A DNA stretch of 64,000 nt, from contig JAEBUN010000028.1 of the NCBI GenBank assembly GCA_023014365.1, positions 620,001-684,000 of the forward strand, given 5' to 3'. This document shows positions 22,856-33,142 of this stretch, piece after piece. Position 1 is the first letter of the stretch. Every line of letters begins with the position of its first letter. A model generated the notes under the pieces. The model ran no database searches, was not told the DNA's origin, and worked only from the letters and a program-made list of their open reading frames with translations. The translations under genes and the position numbers were made by a program. Source of the stretch: Lepiota brunneoincarnata (taxonomy: Eukaryota > Basidiomycota > Agaricomycetes > Agaricales > Agaricaceae).

Positions 22856-24229
22856 ATCATCCACAAGCATTCCATCTACCTCCTTCAACTCCATTTTCTC
22901 AACAAAGTCTGACTGCTTTGACCAGCCAGGAATTTCCACACCTAACTTCTTGTATATCACCTCTTTCATGTAGAAGGCATATACTACCCTGTCCCCATGT
23001 TCCCAATGCCCAACCCCATGTTTTAGAAAATGTCCACATAGGAAAACACCAGTACCAGAGGAGTACAAAAGCGTTATCTTTAACTCTGGTAGTGACAAAC
23101 AAGTGTCATCACCATGGGTCCAAAGGCTTACTAGGAGGTCATAACATGTCCAGTGTGCTCCCCTATCCTTATAGCTTTCAGTGATTCTGTTAAGGATTAC
23201 TGTTATCCCTGAGAAGCAGGAATGCCACTCATTGGCATAGTCCTTTGTTTCAGGTAATGCACGCAGTTTTGACAAGGATGCTTCATAGAGAGTGGGGTGT
23301 GTGAGCATGAGTGCCTTGTTGAGAAGGTCAGTTGAAGGCCGAATCATCTTGAGCCATTCTTTGCTACTGGTGTTTTTTTTTAATGTACTAGAGGTTACCA
23401 GTCTTGCCTTGGAACTATTCTGGTAATAAGTGTAGAGCATGAATTGGGTGTGTAGTATCAGTAATGAGAGGATACACACTGCATGTCCAGCAGGAATCTA
23501 ACCCAGTGAGAAGTTCAGGACACCTCTAGTCATCTTCTGACCTGGGACTTGGAGAAATGATGCAGGGTCATTTCTCCAAGTCTGAGCCTGGCCCAAACAC
23601 CACTCAAGTTGAGGTTGAATAAAATCTGTTGCCCTGAGGAGATTATCCTGTTTCAATACTATAAGCTACACTTCATAATAGTTGTACAATGAATGTTATA
23701 CCTGATGATTCTGGGGCAAGAGGTTAGGTAAATACCATACCAATATATTTCCTTGGTTATTGATGATAGTTGTGGGCTTGGTGAAATGCTTGGGACTGGG
23801 TTTGGATTTTAACATGATCTTTTTTGATGGCTCCAGGTTTGTTACATTGCAGTCAATAACATCTGGGCAATGACTTGAATAAAAATAAAAAAGCAAAGGT
23901 GTGGGAGACTGACTCACAAGGACAGAGACTAGCAGCAGTGAGAATTCACATGATATGCCTTTCCTCTGCTTCATTCTCTTTCTTCAAGACTTGTCTGTTC
24001 TCACTCATGATTTCTCCAAGGATTGGGCTTTTTAATATCTGGTAGTTGACTTGAATTTGACCCAGGAGGCTCAGACTAATGTGTTGTGAGTTAAAATGAG
24101 CTTTTTCCATGCATGGAATTTTGCTCTCATGTATGCTACTAGTCCCTTGTTTTTGTGGTACTGTTTTTTCTTATCCCTCCCCCAGATTTTCTTCACTGAC
24201 TTGCTAGTGGAAGGTTGGATAGGAGCCAT
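22853..24229 (-). pseudogene. TET/JBP-like 2OG-Fe(II) dioxygenase, decayed
   Basis: The family oxidises 5-methylpyrimidines in DNA using Fe(II) and 2-oxoglutarate. On the minus strand the likely start is at 24229 (MAPIQPSTSKSVKKIW). A block around 23760 reads GNILVWYLPNLLP, and the last exon (23479-22853) carries the core: VILNRITESYKDRG, CYDLLVSLWTHG, LSLPELKITLLYSSGTGVF, FLKHGV and EHGDRV. In relatives I recall, the ESYKD position is H-x-D; here the first metal-binding His is Tyr, which one C-to-T change would give. The Asp, distal His and Arg remain. Stops separate the exon blocks between 23480 and 23700. The family call comes from motif memory. Confidence 0.6.
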
Positions 24230-25652
24230 AAAGTACACATTTATAACCATGAGCTGATCCCAAATGGATCCCAACAAACAAACAAACAAACAAACCTATA
24301 AAGTAAGTACCTGCTCGTGAAATGATTTTCCCAGCCCCTTGAACTCCATGTCACCAATGTCCTGTGTCATGGAAGCTGAAACTGCTGTTGCACCACAAAA
24401 TCATTTCATTTGTGAAATCACTAGCTAATAAAGTAACTAACTCTCCAATACCAAATAATATCAGTATATGGCCATGGTCAGACACTGGGTGTGAGAGATT
24501 AGAATACTATCTAAAATATGTGAAGGCAGACATCTCAGAAACAGAACCAGAACACCTAGACAAGTAAAAATGTGCTGTTAACTAACTTATTAGTGATAAG
24601 GCTATGGAAGAATGACTCTGGTATGAATGTACCCAAGTGTTGTATCCAATACCATGTTAACTAAGATATTAGTTAAGATACTCATGACTACACAAAAGAC
24701 CCATTTCTTCACTTCTGCCCTAGAAAGCGGATGAGGTGTAGCACTTATGACCTTCAGATGGTACCTAGCCATAGTAACAGGTTCTGGAAGCAAATCTTGA
24801 CAAGAGAATCTAGAAATTAGCTAATTTCCTGGTAAGGATGTTCCCTTGGAACAGCTCTGATGGTATTGAAAGATAAAAGATCAGATGGGGGTATCCAAGA
24901 GGGTACTCAGGGATGGATGCTCCCTCATAGTAACAAAAGAGACCAGAAATGATGGACTAGAAAATAAAGATTGATAAGAATGAAACAAGCTAATTAAATT
25001 CTAATATTAGTTTGCTGCCTGAAGGCTATGGAAGTGGACTTTTAGGACATTAGGGTTGAGAACCTGGGTGTGGAGAATCCAAGAAAAAGATAAAAACCCT
25101 TAGATAAGAATTAGCAAGGAAACTTGCTAACCCAACCGGCTGTGATATAAATAACCAGGCACTTAGGGAGCAAGTTCCTGAGAGTGAATTATGTCACTGA
25201 TATTGGAACTCCTAGAATGATGCTCCTAAATGATGAGGAGACAATAAAATGATGAAGCCGAAGGCTTGTTTCAGGTATACCCATAAGTTAATTGTATATT
25301 GTTATAAAAACTTGTCTGTAAATTACATGGGAGGCAAGAAACCACTTGCCTATTTCTCCCCCCTGACTGTATGGTTGATTAGGATAGGAATACAAAGCAA
25401 TTTTATGCAATTTTCTTCAGTCATAGACCACCAGAGACTTAAAGAGTTATACTCTTAAAAACCAGACCCTTTGAAACAATTGAGATATTGACAGACCCTT
25501 CTGCTTGACTCAAGAGCTGAATATGAGTTGATACAACTCTTCTGTTCTTAAGTAGAAAGTTCACTAACTCCTGTTTCTTTGGGTTCCTCTTAGAGGCCTT
25601 GCCTCAGAAGTATACCATTGAATTGTAGAGCTGTTTAATTGAGAAGTGAATA
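24230..25652. other. No gene recognised; AT-rich spacer
   Basis: Only short unrelated open frames occur. A (AAAC)n microsatellite lies at about 24274-24294. No motif, repeat or splice pattern is convincing. Confidence 0.5.
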
Positions 25653-25924
25653 TGGTATGCTAGGGCCCATTGAAAATGCTGTCCACTAGGTCTATCTAGT
25701 TTAGAGATACTTACTGCAGGAGCTTGCCAAAAGCCTGTCTCACTGAGTAGTATAAAGTTTTATTGCATTGTTCAGAAGCTGTAGCGTGCTAGGACCTGTT
25801 AGATAATGCTGTCTGCTAGGCCTACTAGCTTAAAGACACTTACTGCAGGAGCTTGTCAAAAGCCTATCTCGCTGGGTAGTGTAAATTTATAGTATTGTCA
25901 AGAGAAAAGGATGTAGTATGCTAG
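25653..25924 (+). repeat. About 130-bp tandem repeat, third unit split by gypsy A1
   Basis: Units begin near 25653, 25785 and 25913 with GTATGCTAGG- or GTGCTAGG-like words. The first two also share TTACTGCAGGAGCTTG and AAAAGCCT. The third unit continues after the retrotransposon at 33811 (GGCCTATTAGAACATG). The uninterrupted GCTAGG in units 1 and 2 shows the target before insertion. Confidence 0.75.
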
Positions 25925-26587
25925 TGTCATATCCACACCAAACCTAGAGCTTAACCATTAGGCTTCGGCTTCTCGACTCCACGTGTGCTCCACACGACAA
26001 CCCTATGCCCTCCGACTCGGCCCCGACTGGCTCCGACCGCAACCCTTCGCCCCGATCACGCGACCTACTTCTACACGTGCCACGACCACCTGACCCTCGG
26101 TGCTCCCATTGTCCAGTTCTCCATTCTCCGTCCGTAATCAGAATACGTTACCAGTCTCCATACCCGTACCGGTCTCCATTCCATTCGAAATTATTCGTAA
26201 TCCGCTTGTAACCATATGGGTCTCCGCTTCGCTCCGCACGTAGTCAGTACGAGTCATCATTCGTCGAGCTAGTAGTATATATACCGTAGGCACTTGGCTT
26301 GTACTCCTCAGTCTGATAATCGAATCGAGCAGCGGACCAGCTCCCTGTTCCATATCCTCTCCTCTCTTCTGCCTCGCTCCGCTTCGGCTCCGACTTCCTG
26401 AAATACGGACTAGGACAGTAGGAGGGCACAGCACATAAGCTGAGGCCGCAAGTCCAACCCCCCGCCCGACGTACTCCGCCTCGGTCCCGAAGTCTACGTA
26501 CTGACTTCGCCCTGTCCCCCGGTTACCTTATACCAAGGATACCACCCCGACCCTCCGCTTCGGTTCCGACCCGCACCGGCTCTAACA
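25925..26587 (+). repeat. 5' LTR of gypsy A1
   Basis: 663 bp, TG...CA ends, identical to 33143-33805 except for one base by eye. Contains the promoter TATA box and predicted RNA start. Confidence 0.95.
26276..26320 (+). promoter_or_regulatory. LTR TATA box and self-priming R sequence
   Basis: TATATATA lies at 26276-26283. AGTCTGATAAT (26310-26320) begins 34 bp further on, where transcription should start. It is the exact complement of the 11 nt at the primer site 26590-26600. In Tf1-type elements the first 11 nt of the mRNA pair with the primer-binding site, so this places the start of R at about 26310. Confidence 0.7.
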
Positions 26588-26589
26588 GT

Positions 26590-26600
26590 ATTATCAGACT
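26590..26600 (+). other. Primer-binding site, self-priming type
   Basis: ATTATCAGACT begins 3 nt after the 5' LTR and is complementary to 26310-26320. No TGG of a tRNA-type primer site is present. The pair is also conserved in copies A2 and A3. Confidence 0.7.
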
Positions 26601-26640
26601 CAAACTCCTCCTGTCCACCACACTCTGAATTTTTCTAACC

Positions 26641-28047
26641 ATGGTCTCTCGAACAGTTACCCGTACTCGCACTCTCGTAACTCCAGCCGCTCGCCGTAGC
26701 AAACGCATCACTCGACAACCTCCTTCCGAGGAACTGCAACCCGACTCCCCGAGGGCTTCTCGCTCTCACCAACAATCGATTGCACCCTCGACCCCAGACC
26801 GTTTCTCTGAAGATATACAACCTTCAGTATTCCGGACTCCCGACGGCCCCAATGATGGCCCCGACCCCAATCCTGATCCCAGCGACCCTGGTGATCCCGA
26901 CGACTACCCTGACAATGGGGACGGGCCCCCGGGCGACGACGAACCATCAGACAACGGCGACAACAACAACAACATCCCACCTGGCAACACCCGAGACGAC
27001 CATGATAGACTCATACTCCGAGTTTTCCAACGCATAGCCGACCAAATGGACGGCCGTGGGAACTCTCAAGCCCCACAGCCTCCTCGATCTCCCCGTACCA
27101 AAGCTCGAGAACCTGACATCTTTACAGGTTCCGACCCCGCCAAACTCAAACCCTTCCTCTTCCAATGTCGGCTCTATTTCCGTACTAACCCGGCCCAGTT
27201 CGCTATCCCCGCCACCAAGGTCAACTTCGCGTTGACATACCTCACAGGCGTGGCACAGCAACACTTCGAAATCGGCCTCGACGAGGCCGACAACCACGGA
27301 ATAATACACGACTGGATCGAGGACTGGGACCAGTTCACCCTGGAACTGCAGACCAATTTCGGTCCCGCGGATCCGACCGGAGAAGCTGCTGAGCAGCTCG
27401 ACTCCCTCCGAATGCGCTACGACGAGAAGATCGCCGTCTACAACGTCGATTTCCTCCGTCTAGCTGGCCAACTCCGCTGGGGTGACGAAGTATTCTGTCA
27501 CCGCTACTACAAAGGCCTCCCCGACCGCATCCAGGACATTCTGTCCAATCGGCCCGACGGCAAGCCCGACACCTTCATCGAAATGCGAGCAGCAGCGATG
27601 AAGATCGATGCTCGCTACTGGGAACGCCAACGCGAGAAGGCCCGCGCCAAAGCCGCTTCGGACCCGACCGCCTCTAGGAAACCTGGAGGCAACCCATCCC
27701 CTTCCACCGCGACAAACCATCAACCTGCCGCCAAGCCTGCCAACAGTAACAACAAAGGCAGCACCCCCAGTAATAACATCTTCAAGGGCAATCCGCCCAA
27801 CCCGTCCGCCAGTCAGAAATCGGCCCCGCCAAAGTCCGACCTTACTAGTAAACTTGGTAAGGACGGTAAATTAACCCCCGAGGAACGTCAACGACGTTTC
27901 GACAATAACCTCTGCCTTGTCTGCGCAGATCCCAATCACAGGGCTGCCAACTGTGACAAGAAGAAATTCCCTGACGCCAAGGCTAAAGGCCGACAGGCTC
28001 AGATTCCCGAGACAGACGCGCCGGCTCTTCCGAGCTCGGAAAAATAG
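26641..28047 (+). CDS. gag: Gag polyprotein of gypsy A1 (468 aa)
   Basis: Forms the particle and binds the element RNA. The start ATG sits in ACCATGG, 53 bp after the LTR. The first 120 residues are Pro/Asp-rich and probably disordered. Residues about 150-330 form the retrotransposon gag (capsid) domain (FLFQCRLYFRTNP, FCHRYYKGLPDRIQ). A Ser/Asn/Pro linker follows. The zinc knuckle CLVCADPNHRAANC (CX2CX4HX4C) lies at about residues 425-438. The frame ends TCGGAAAAATAG, overlapping the -1 frame that becomes pol. Confidence 0.93.
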   Translation: MVSRTVTRTRTLVTPAARRSKRITRQPPSEELQPDSPRASRSHQQSIAPSTPDRFSEDIQPSVFRTPDGPNDGPDPNPDPSDPGDPDDYPDNGDGPPGDDEPSDNGDNNNNIPPGNTRDDHDRLILRVFQRIADQMDGRGNSQAPQPPRSPRTKAREPDIFTGSDPAKLKPFLFQCRLYFRTNPAQFAIPATKVNFALTYLTGVAQQHFEIGLDEADNHGIIHDWIEDWDQFTLELQTNFGPADPTGEAAEQLDSLRMRYDEKIAVYNVDFLRLAGQLRWGDEVFCHRYYKGLPDRIQDILSNRPDGKPDTFIEMRAAAMKIDARYWERQREKARAKAASDPTASRKPGGNPSPSTATNHQPAAKPANSNNKGSTPSNNIFKGNPPNPSASQKSAPPKSDLTSKLGKDGKLTPEERQRRFDNNLCLVCADPNHRAANCDKKKFPDAKAKGRQAQIPETDAPALPSSEK

Positions 28048-31000
28048 TCGGCGGTCCTCAGGCCTCTGCACAGACTGAGGATCGCATTGAACTCTGCTGT
28101 GCTCCAGAGAGTTTCCGTCTCAATGCGTCTGCTCTTTCCAATCCAAACTCTCTTCATATTACATTAACTTCTCCTTTAGTTACTTTGTTACCCTCTGTTT
28201 CCGCTCCTGTACTCTCCGCTTCGGACCCGCTTTCTACAACAGACAATGTAGTTAGTTCTGACTTTTCTTCTTCTTTTTCTCCTTTCAAAGCTCTTGTTGA
28301 TAGTGGTTCTACTCACTGTTTTGTGGACTCTTCTTTCGTTCGTTCTTATAGTATTCCAACCTCGTCCATCCCGGCTATTGAACTTCGGTTATTTGATGGG
28401 ACCTCAAACGCCTACATTACGGAACTTGCGCAACTGCCTGTATCCTTCCCCTCCGGTGAATCTATCATTTTGGACACTTATGTCACCCAGCTCGACTCTT
28501 CCTGTTCTGTGGTCTTAGGACACAACTGGCTCACCCGCTACAATCCGTTGATTGACTGGGCTTTGGGCAGTATTACTTTCCGGCCATCCCTACTGGAGAA
28601 TCCTGCTTCCGTCTCTACCTGCGTCGCACCCGCATCGGCTCCGCCTATGGCCGCCCCTGACTCTCCTGACCTAGGTTCACCACCCCTGTCTGGGACCTCG
28701 TCCCAATCTGTCCCCCTTGCGAAACCGCACATCTCCTTGATAAACGCTCCTGCCTTTATCCGCGCTGCCAAGCTCCCTGGCTCCCAACAATTCCGAATCA
28801 ATCTTTCCGCCGCCTCCGCATCGGCCGCGTCCTCTGCTGTCTCCGAGGAACCGCCTGACCTCTCGTCCATCCCCGAGGAATACCACGAGTTCGCTGACGT
28901 TTTCAGTAAATCGCGTGCTGACACACTTGCTCCACACCGCCCTTACGACCTCCAGATTAACCTAGAGGATGGCGGTCAGCCTCCGGTCGGTACCATTTAC
29001 TCCCTTTCACAATCGGAGCTTGGAGCTCTACGTGATTTTATTGACGAACATTTATCTATTGGTTTCATCCGCCCCTCCACTTCCCCTCATGGAGCCCCGG
29101 TCCTCTTCGTCAAGAAAAAGGACGGCTCCCTCCGCTTATGCGTTGATTTTAGAGGTCTCAACCGTATTACCAAGAAGGACCGCTATCCCCTTCCGCTCAT
29201 CTCCGACCTCTTAGACTCCCCTCGCAAAGCTCGCGTATATACCAAGATCGACCTCCGCCACGCCTACCATCTTGTCCGCGTTGCTGACGGCGACGAATGG
29301 AAGACCGCCTTTCGGACCCGCTACGGCTCCTTCGAATGGATGGTTATGCCTTTCGGCCTCACCAATGCCCCCGCCACCTTCCAGCGGTTCATGAACGATA
29401 TATTCAAGGACATGCTCGACGTCTGCGTTACTATCTACCTTGACGACATTCTGATATACTCCGACAACCATAGTATCCATCGTGACCAAGTCAAGGAGGT
29501 CCTCAAGCGGCTCCGCCAACACGGTCTATACGCCCGCCCTGACAAATGCCAGTTCCACTCTGACACAGTGGAATATCTCGGCTACATTCTCTCCCCCGAC
29601 GGCCTCCGAATGGACCAATCTAAAGTCAAGACCATCCAGGAGTGGCCTGAGCCTAAGAAAGTCAAGGACATCCAGTCCTTCTTAGGCTTCGCCAATTTCT
29701 ACCGTCGCTTCATTCACGGATACTCCGACATCGTCGTTCCGCTCACTCGCCTCACCCGCAAAGACGTGAAGTGGAATTTTACTGATGATTGTCGCGAGGC
29801 CTTTAACTCCCTGAAGGAAGCATTTATCTCCGCCCCCGTCCTCACTCCTTGGGTCCCCGACGCTCAGATCATTGTCGAGACCGACGCCTCCGACTACGCC
29901 CTTGCGGCAATCCTCTCTATCGTCACCGACGATGGGGAGGTCCATCCCGTTGCATTCCATTCCCGCACCTTTAACACGGCCGAACTCAACTATGACACTC
30001 ACGACAAGGAACTCCTGGCGATATTCGAAGCCTTTCGCATCTGGCGGCACTATCTCGAAGGTGCCCCCCTTGCTATTGATGTGGTCACTGACCACAAGAA
30101 CCTCGAATACTTCTGCACCACCAAGATCCTGACTCGCCGCCAAGCTCGTTGGTCCGAGTTCCTATCCCAATTCCACCTCGTCATCCGTTTCCGACCCGGC
30201 CGCCTCGGCACCAAGCCTGACGCCCTAACTAGACGATGGGACGTCTACCCTAAAGGGGGGAATAGCGACTATGCATCAGTCAACCCGCACAACTTCCGGC
30301 CTGTGTTCACTCACGAACAGCTCGCGGCCTCCGTCCGTGCCACCACTCTTTACGCCCCTTCCCTTTGCGCAGCTGTAGTCATGGACCTCGATCAGCTACA
30401 CCGCGATATTCTCGCCGCCCTATCAGCGGATCCGACCGCTTCCGCCCATCTTGCCAGCCCAGAAGGCCGTTGGTCAGTTAATGATAAAGGTTTCCTCCTC
30501 TTAGACGACAGAATCTACGTCCCTGACGCCGACAATCTCCGACTTCGGGTCCTCCAGTACAAGCATGATCACGTCCTAGCCGGCCACTTCGGTCAGAATA
30601 AAACACTGGAACTCATCCGGCGCGAATACACCTGGCCTAGCGTCCGCACCTTCGTCAAGGATTTCTGTAAGTCTTGCGTCACCTGTATGAGGTCTAAACC
30701 CCAGCGCCATCGCCCCTACGGTCTCCTTAAGCAACTCCCCATCCCCGAACGCCCTTGGAATTCAATCTCCATGGACTTCGTCGAAAAACTTCCCGCCTCC
30801 TCCGGCTATGACGCCATCCTGGTAATCGTTGACAGACTCACCAAACAATCCCTCTTCATTCCGACTTATGATACCGTCACTTCCTCCGACCTCGCCCGCC
30901 TATTCGTCCTCCACGTCTTCTCTAAGCACGGCGTGCCCGAACATGTTACCTCCGACCGCGGCTCCGAATTCGTCTCCCACTTCTTCCGCTCATTGGGACA

Positions 31001-31850
31001 AGCCCTTGACATGAAGCTACATTTCACCTCGGGCTATCACCCAGAAGGCGACGGACAGACGGAACGCACCAACCAGACCCTGGAACAATACCTCCGGGTC
31101 TATTGTAACTACCAACAGGACAATTGGTCCGAATTACTACCCCTAGCTGAGTTTGCTTACAACAACGCTCCTAGTGCCACCACCGGTATCTCCCCATTCT
31201 TCGCTAATAAAGGATACCATCCGAACATCACAGTTCATCCTGAACGCGATCTTGCCTCCGCCCGGGCCCGCCATTTTGCTGTTGATCTCGACGACCTACA
31301 TACCACCCTGAAGTCCGAAATAGCGCTAGCCCAGCAACGTTATCAGACCTCCGCCGACGCCCGCCGACTCCCCGCCCCGGACTTCAAGGTTGGACAAAAG
31401 GTATTCGTGAAAGCCCAATTCTTCCGCACCACCCGTCCCTCCAAAAAACTCTCCGAAAAGTACCTTGGGCCTTATGAGATCATTGCACAAGCAGGTACTC
31501 ACTCCCTTACACTCCGACTTCCCGACTCCATGCGTGGAGTACACCCAGTCTTCCATGTTTCCATGCTCGAACCAGCCACACCTAACACCATACCCGCCCG
31601 ATCGGATCCGCCGCCCGCGCCGGTTTCCATTGACGGTGAACCAGAATACGAGATTGCCCGCATCGTCGACTCTAAGATCGATCGGCGCCGCGCGTGCAAG
31701 CTCCTCTATAAAGTCATCTGGTTAGGTTACGAAGACACTGAAGAAGAGTCCTCGTGGTTGCCAGCCACCGAGCTTGAACATGCTATAGATCTCGTAGAGG
31801 CTTTTCATTCCTCTTACCCTGCAAAGCCTGGTCCTCTTCACTCACTTTGA
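28044..31850 (+). CDS. pol: Pol polyprotein of gypsy A1: PR-RT-RNase H-IN-chromodomain
   Basis: Copies RNA to DNA and integrates it. The frame is -1 to gag and open from 27987, lacks an ATG before the protease, and so is probably made as Gag-Pol by -1 frameshifting near GGAAAAATAG. Counting residues from 28185: protease DSG at 39-41, RT active site YLDD at 418-421, RNase H near 560-680, integrase zinc finger from about 795 (H..H) to 830 (CVTC), and integrase D864-D924-X35-E960. A chromodomain spans about 1155-1205 (YEIARIVDSKI, LLYKVIWLGYED, SSWLPATEL). The chromodomain suggests targeting to modified histones. No stop or frameshift is seen. Confidence 0.95.
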   Translation: MVGGPQASAQTEDRIELCCAPESFRLNASALSNPNSLHITLTSPLVTLLPSVSAPVLSASDPLSTTDNVVSSDFSSSFSPFKALVDSGSTHCFVDSSFVRSYSIPTSSIPAIELRLFDGTSNAYITELAQLPVSFPSGESIILDTYVTQLDSSCSVVLGHNWLTRYNPLIDWALGSITFRPSLLENPASVSTCVAPASAPPMAAPDSPDLGSPPLSGTSSQSVPLAKPHISLINAPAFIRAAKLPGSQQFRINLSAASASAASSAVSEEPPDLSSIPEEYHEFADVFSKSRADTLAPHRPYDLQINLEDGGQPPVGTIYSLSQSELGALRDFIDEHLSIGFIRPSTSPHGAPVLFVKKKDGSLRLCVDFRGLNRITKKDRYPLPLISDLLDSPRKARVYTKIDLRHAYHLVRVADGDEWKTAFRTRYGSFEWMVMPFGLTNAPATFQRFMNDIFKDMLDVCVTIYLDDILIYSDNHSIHRDQVKEVLKRLRQHGLYARPDKCQFHSDTVEYLGYILSPDGLRMDQSKVKTIQEWPEPKKVKDIQSFLGFANFYRRFIHGYSDIVVPLTRLTRKDVKWNFTDDCREAFNSLKEAFISAPVLTPWVPDAQIIVETDASDYALAAILSIVTDDGEVHPVAFHSRTFNTAELNYDTHDKELLAIFEAFRIWRHYLEGAPLAIDVVTDHKNLEYFCTTKILTRRQARWSEFLSQFHLVIRFRPGRLGTKPDALTRRWDVYPKGGNSDYASVNPHNFRPVFTHEQLAASVRATTLYAPSLCAAVVMDLDQLHRDILAALSADPTASAHLASPEGRWSVNDKGFLLLDDRIYVPDADNLRLRVLQYKHDHVLAGHFGQNKTLELIRREYTWPSVRTFVKDFCKSCVTCMRSKPQRHRPYGLLKQLPIPERPWNSISMDFVEKLPASSGYDAILVIVDRLTKQSLFIPTYDTVTSSDLARLFVLHVFSKHGVPEHVTSDRGSEFVSHFFRSLGQALDMKLHFTSGYHPEGDGQTERTNQTLEQYLRVYCNYQQDNWSELLPLAEFAYNNAPSATTGISPFFANKGYHPNITVHPERDLASARARHFAVDLDDLHTTLKSEIALAQQRYQTSADARRLPAPDFKVGQKVFVKAQFFRTTRPSKKLSEKYLGPYEIIAQAGTHSLTLRLPDSMRGVHPVFHVSMLEPATPNTIPARSDPPPAPVSIDGEPEYEIARIVDSKIDRRRACKLLYKVIWLGYEDTEEESSWLPATELEHAIDLVEAFHSSYPAKPGPLHSL

Positions 31851-31921
31851 GTTACTGACCACACATCGCACCAAGAAACAACCATGTATTAAACAAACCA
31901 AAAAAAAACAACCCCGTACAA

Positions 31922-33007
31922 CTACCTATCGGTGTCGTCTCCAGAGAGCCCGGGCGACCCATTCACTTCTTCCATCAAATCCTGCACCTCCTCCTCCGAA
32001 GCGGGCCCGACACTCCCCTCCGAACCCTCCGTCTCCGAAAAATTTCCACTCGACCAATTTCCGTCCACCTGAGCCTCCCAACGCCGTAGTTGCTCGTAGC
32101 AGCCAGCAAGCGACCCCATCTTGTCGACCTTTTCCCCCAACCGAGCGATGGACCGCTCAATTCGCACCTCCAGGGTGTAGATTTTCTTGACGGTCTCCTG
32201 GTGCCTTTCTTCGATGAGCCGTTTCAACTCTACAAGGTCCATCAATTGGCATCCATCATAATACAGGATCCCTTACTCACCTTCGAATTGCTGGCCCGAC
32301 AAACCACCGGCCCCGCTCGGCTCCGTCTCCTCTTGACCCCCGCACCGTTTTTTCATTTTGCTGCACCGACGGCAACTCCTGGTGTTACTAAGAAACTATC
32401 AGTATGTAGTCCGGAAATCCTCCAAAATGACTTACCCGCCGGCCACCTCACATGGGGCCCCGTCTCGCTGGCACCTCCAGCAGGGATTCTCGCCCCCGAA
32501 TACGTGCGCATGGCCCCGTCGCGGGGCCGCCCTCGCCTTTGCCTTCCCCTTACCCTTACCCCCTGAATCCCTGGAGTCCTCCTCCCCCTCTTCCTCCTCG
32601 TCCCTCGCCTCATCCCTATCCGTATATTCGGAATCCGACTCCTCCGTATCTACTTGCATCGGGTCTTCCGACGGACGGCTCGACGAGGCCCCTGTGGTCG
32701 TCGCAACGAGTCGGGCCCGAATCGCCCGACGCTCTGCCTCGGCGGTTTCCTCTTGCTGCCTCCTGATCTCCTCCGCATATCGCTCCTTCGCGCGCTCTTC
32801 CGCTTGTCGCTGGCGCAGCTCTATGAGCCGCCGTCGCTCCTCCTCTTGGCGCTCTATTGCCAGCCGCCGCTCCTCCTCCTCTCGCCGTTCCTCTTCTTCT
32901 AGCCTCTCGATTTCGAGCCGCTCTCGTTCCTCTCGCTCCGCCTTCTCTCTCAGTAATCGCGCCTTGCGCTCCATAGCGGTCGGTTGACGGGATGGTTGTC
33001 TGCTCAT
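31922..33007 (-). CDS. Antisense spliced gene for a Zn2Cys6 coiled-coil protein in gypsy A1 (328 aa)
   Basis: It lies between pol and the 3' LTR on the opposite strand and converges on pol (71 bp between stops). Exons are 33007-32436, 32387-32281 and 32229-31922; introns 32388-32435 and 32230-32280 have GT-AG ends. Residues about 14-110 are a highly charged Glu/Arg coiled coil. Then come an acidic stretch and C176-X2-C179-X6-C186-X9-C196-X2-C199-X6-C206, matching the Gal4-type Zn2Cys6 cluster, with the first intron inside its linker. The C-terminus is another helix (ELKRLIEERHQETVKKIYTL) and an acidic tail. A TATAAAAAAA box lies about 55 bp upstream of the ATG. All frames and splice sites are intact. 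Probably a nuclear DNA-binding protein made from its own promoter; role unknown. Confidence 0.8.
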
Positions 33008-33129
33008 GGGGGTAGGAGGTTAAGTTGTGTCCTCTCAAATTCGAATCAGTTCACCTTTTTTTTTATACCCTCGTGGAATTTTCCGGTGGGCCCCGGTCTA
33101 GACCGCCTTGGGCCTCGAGGCTCGGCCCT

Positions 33130-33142
33130 AAAGGGGGGGCAC
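33130..33142 (+). other. Polypurine tract of gypsy A1
   Basis: AAAGGGGGGGC immediately precedes the 3' LTR, the usual place for the plus-strand primer. The complementary tract is seen in A2 at 36841-36852. Confidence 0.75.

Noticed and set aside
32353..32987. Long plus-strand open frames (209 and 158 codons) opposite the antisense gene
   Set aside because: They are mirror frames of the Glu/Arg-rich coiled-coil exon (poly-Ser/Arg composition) and lack any motif or conservation in A2.
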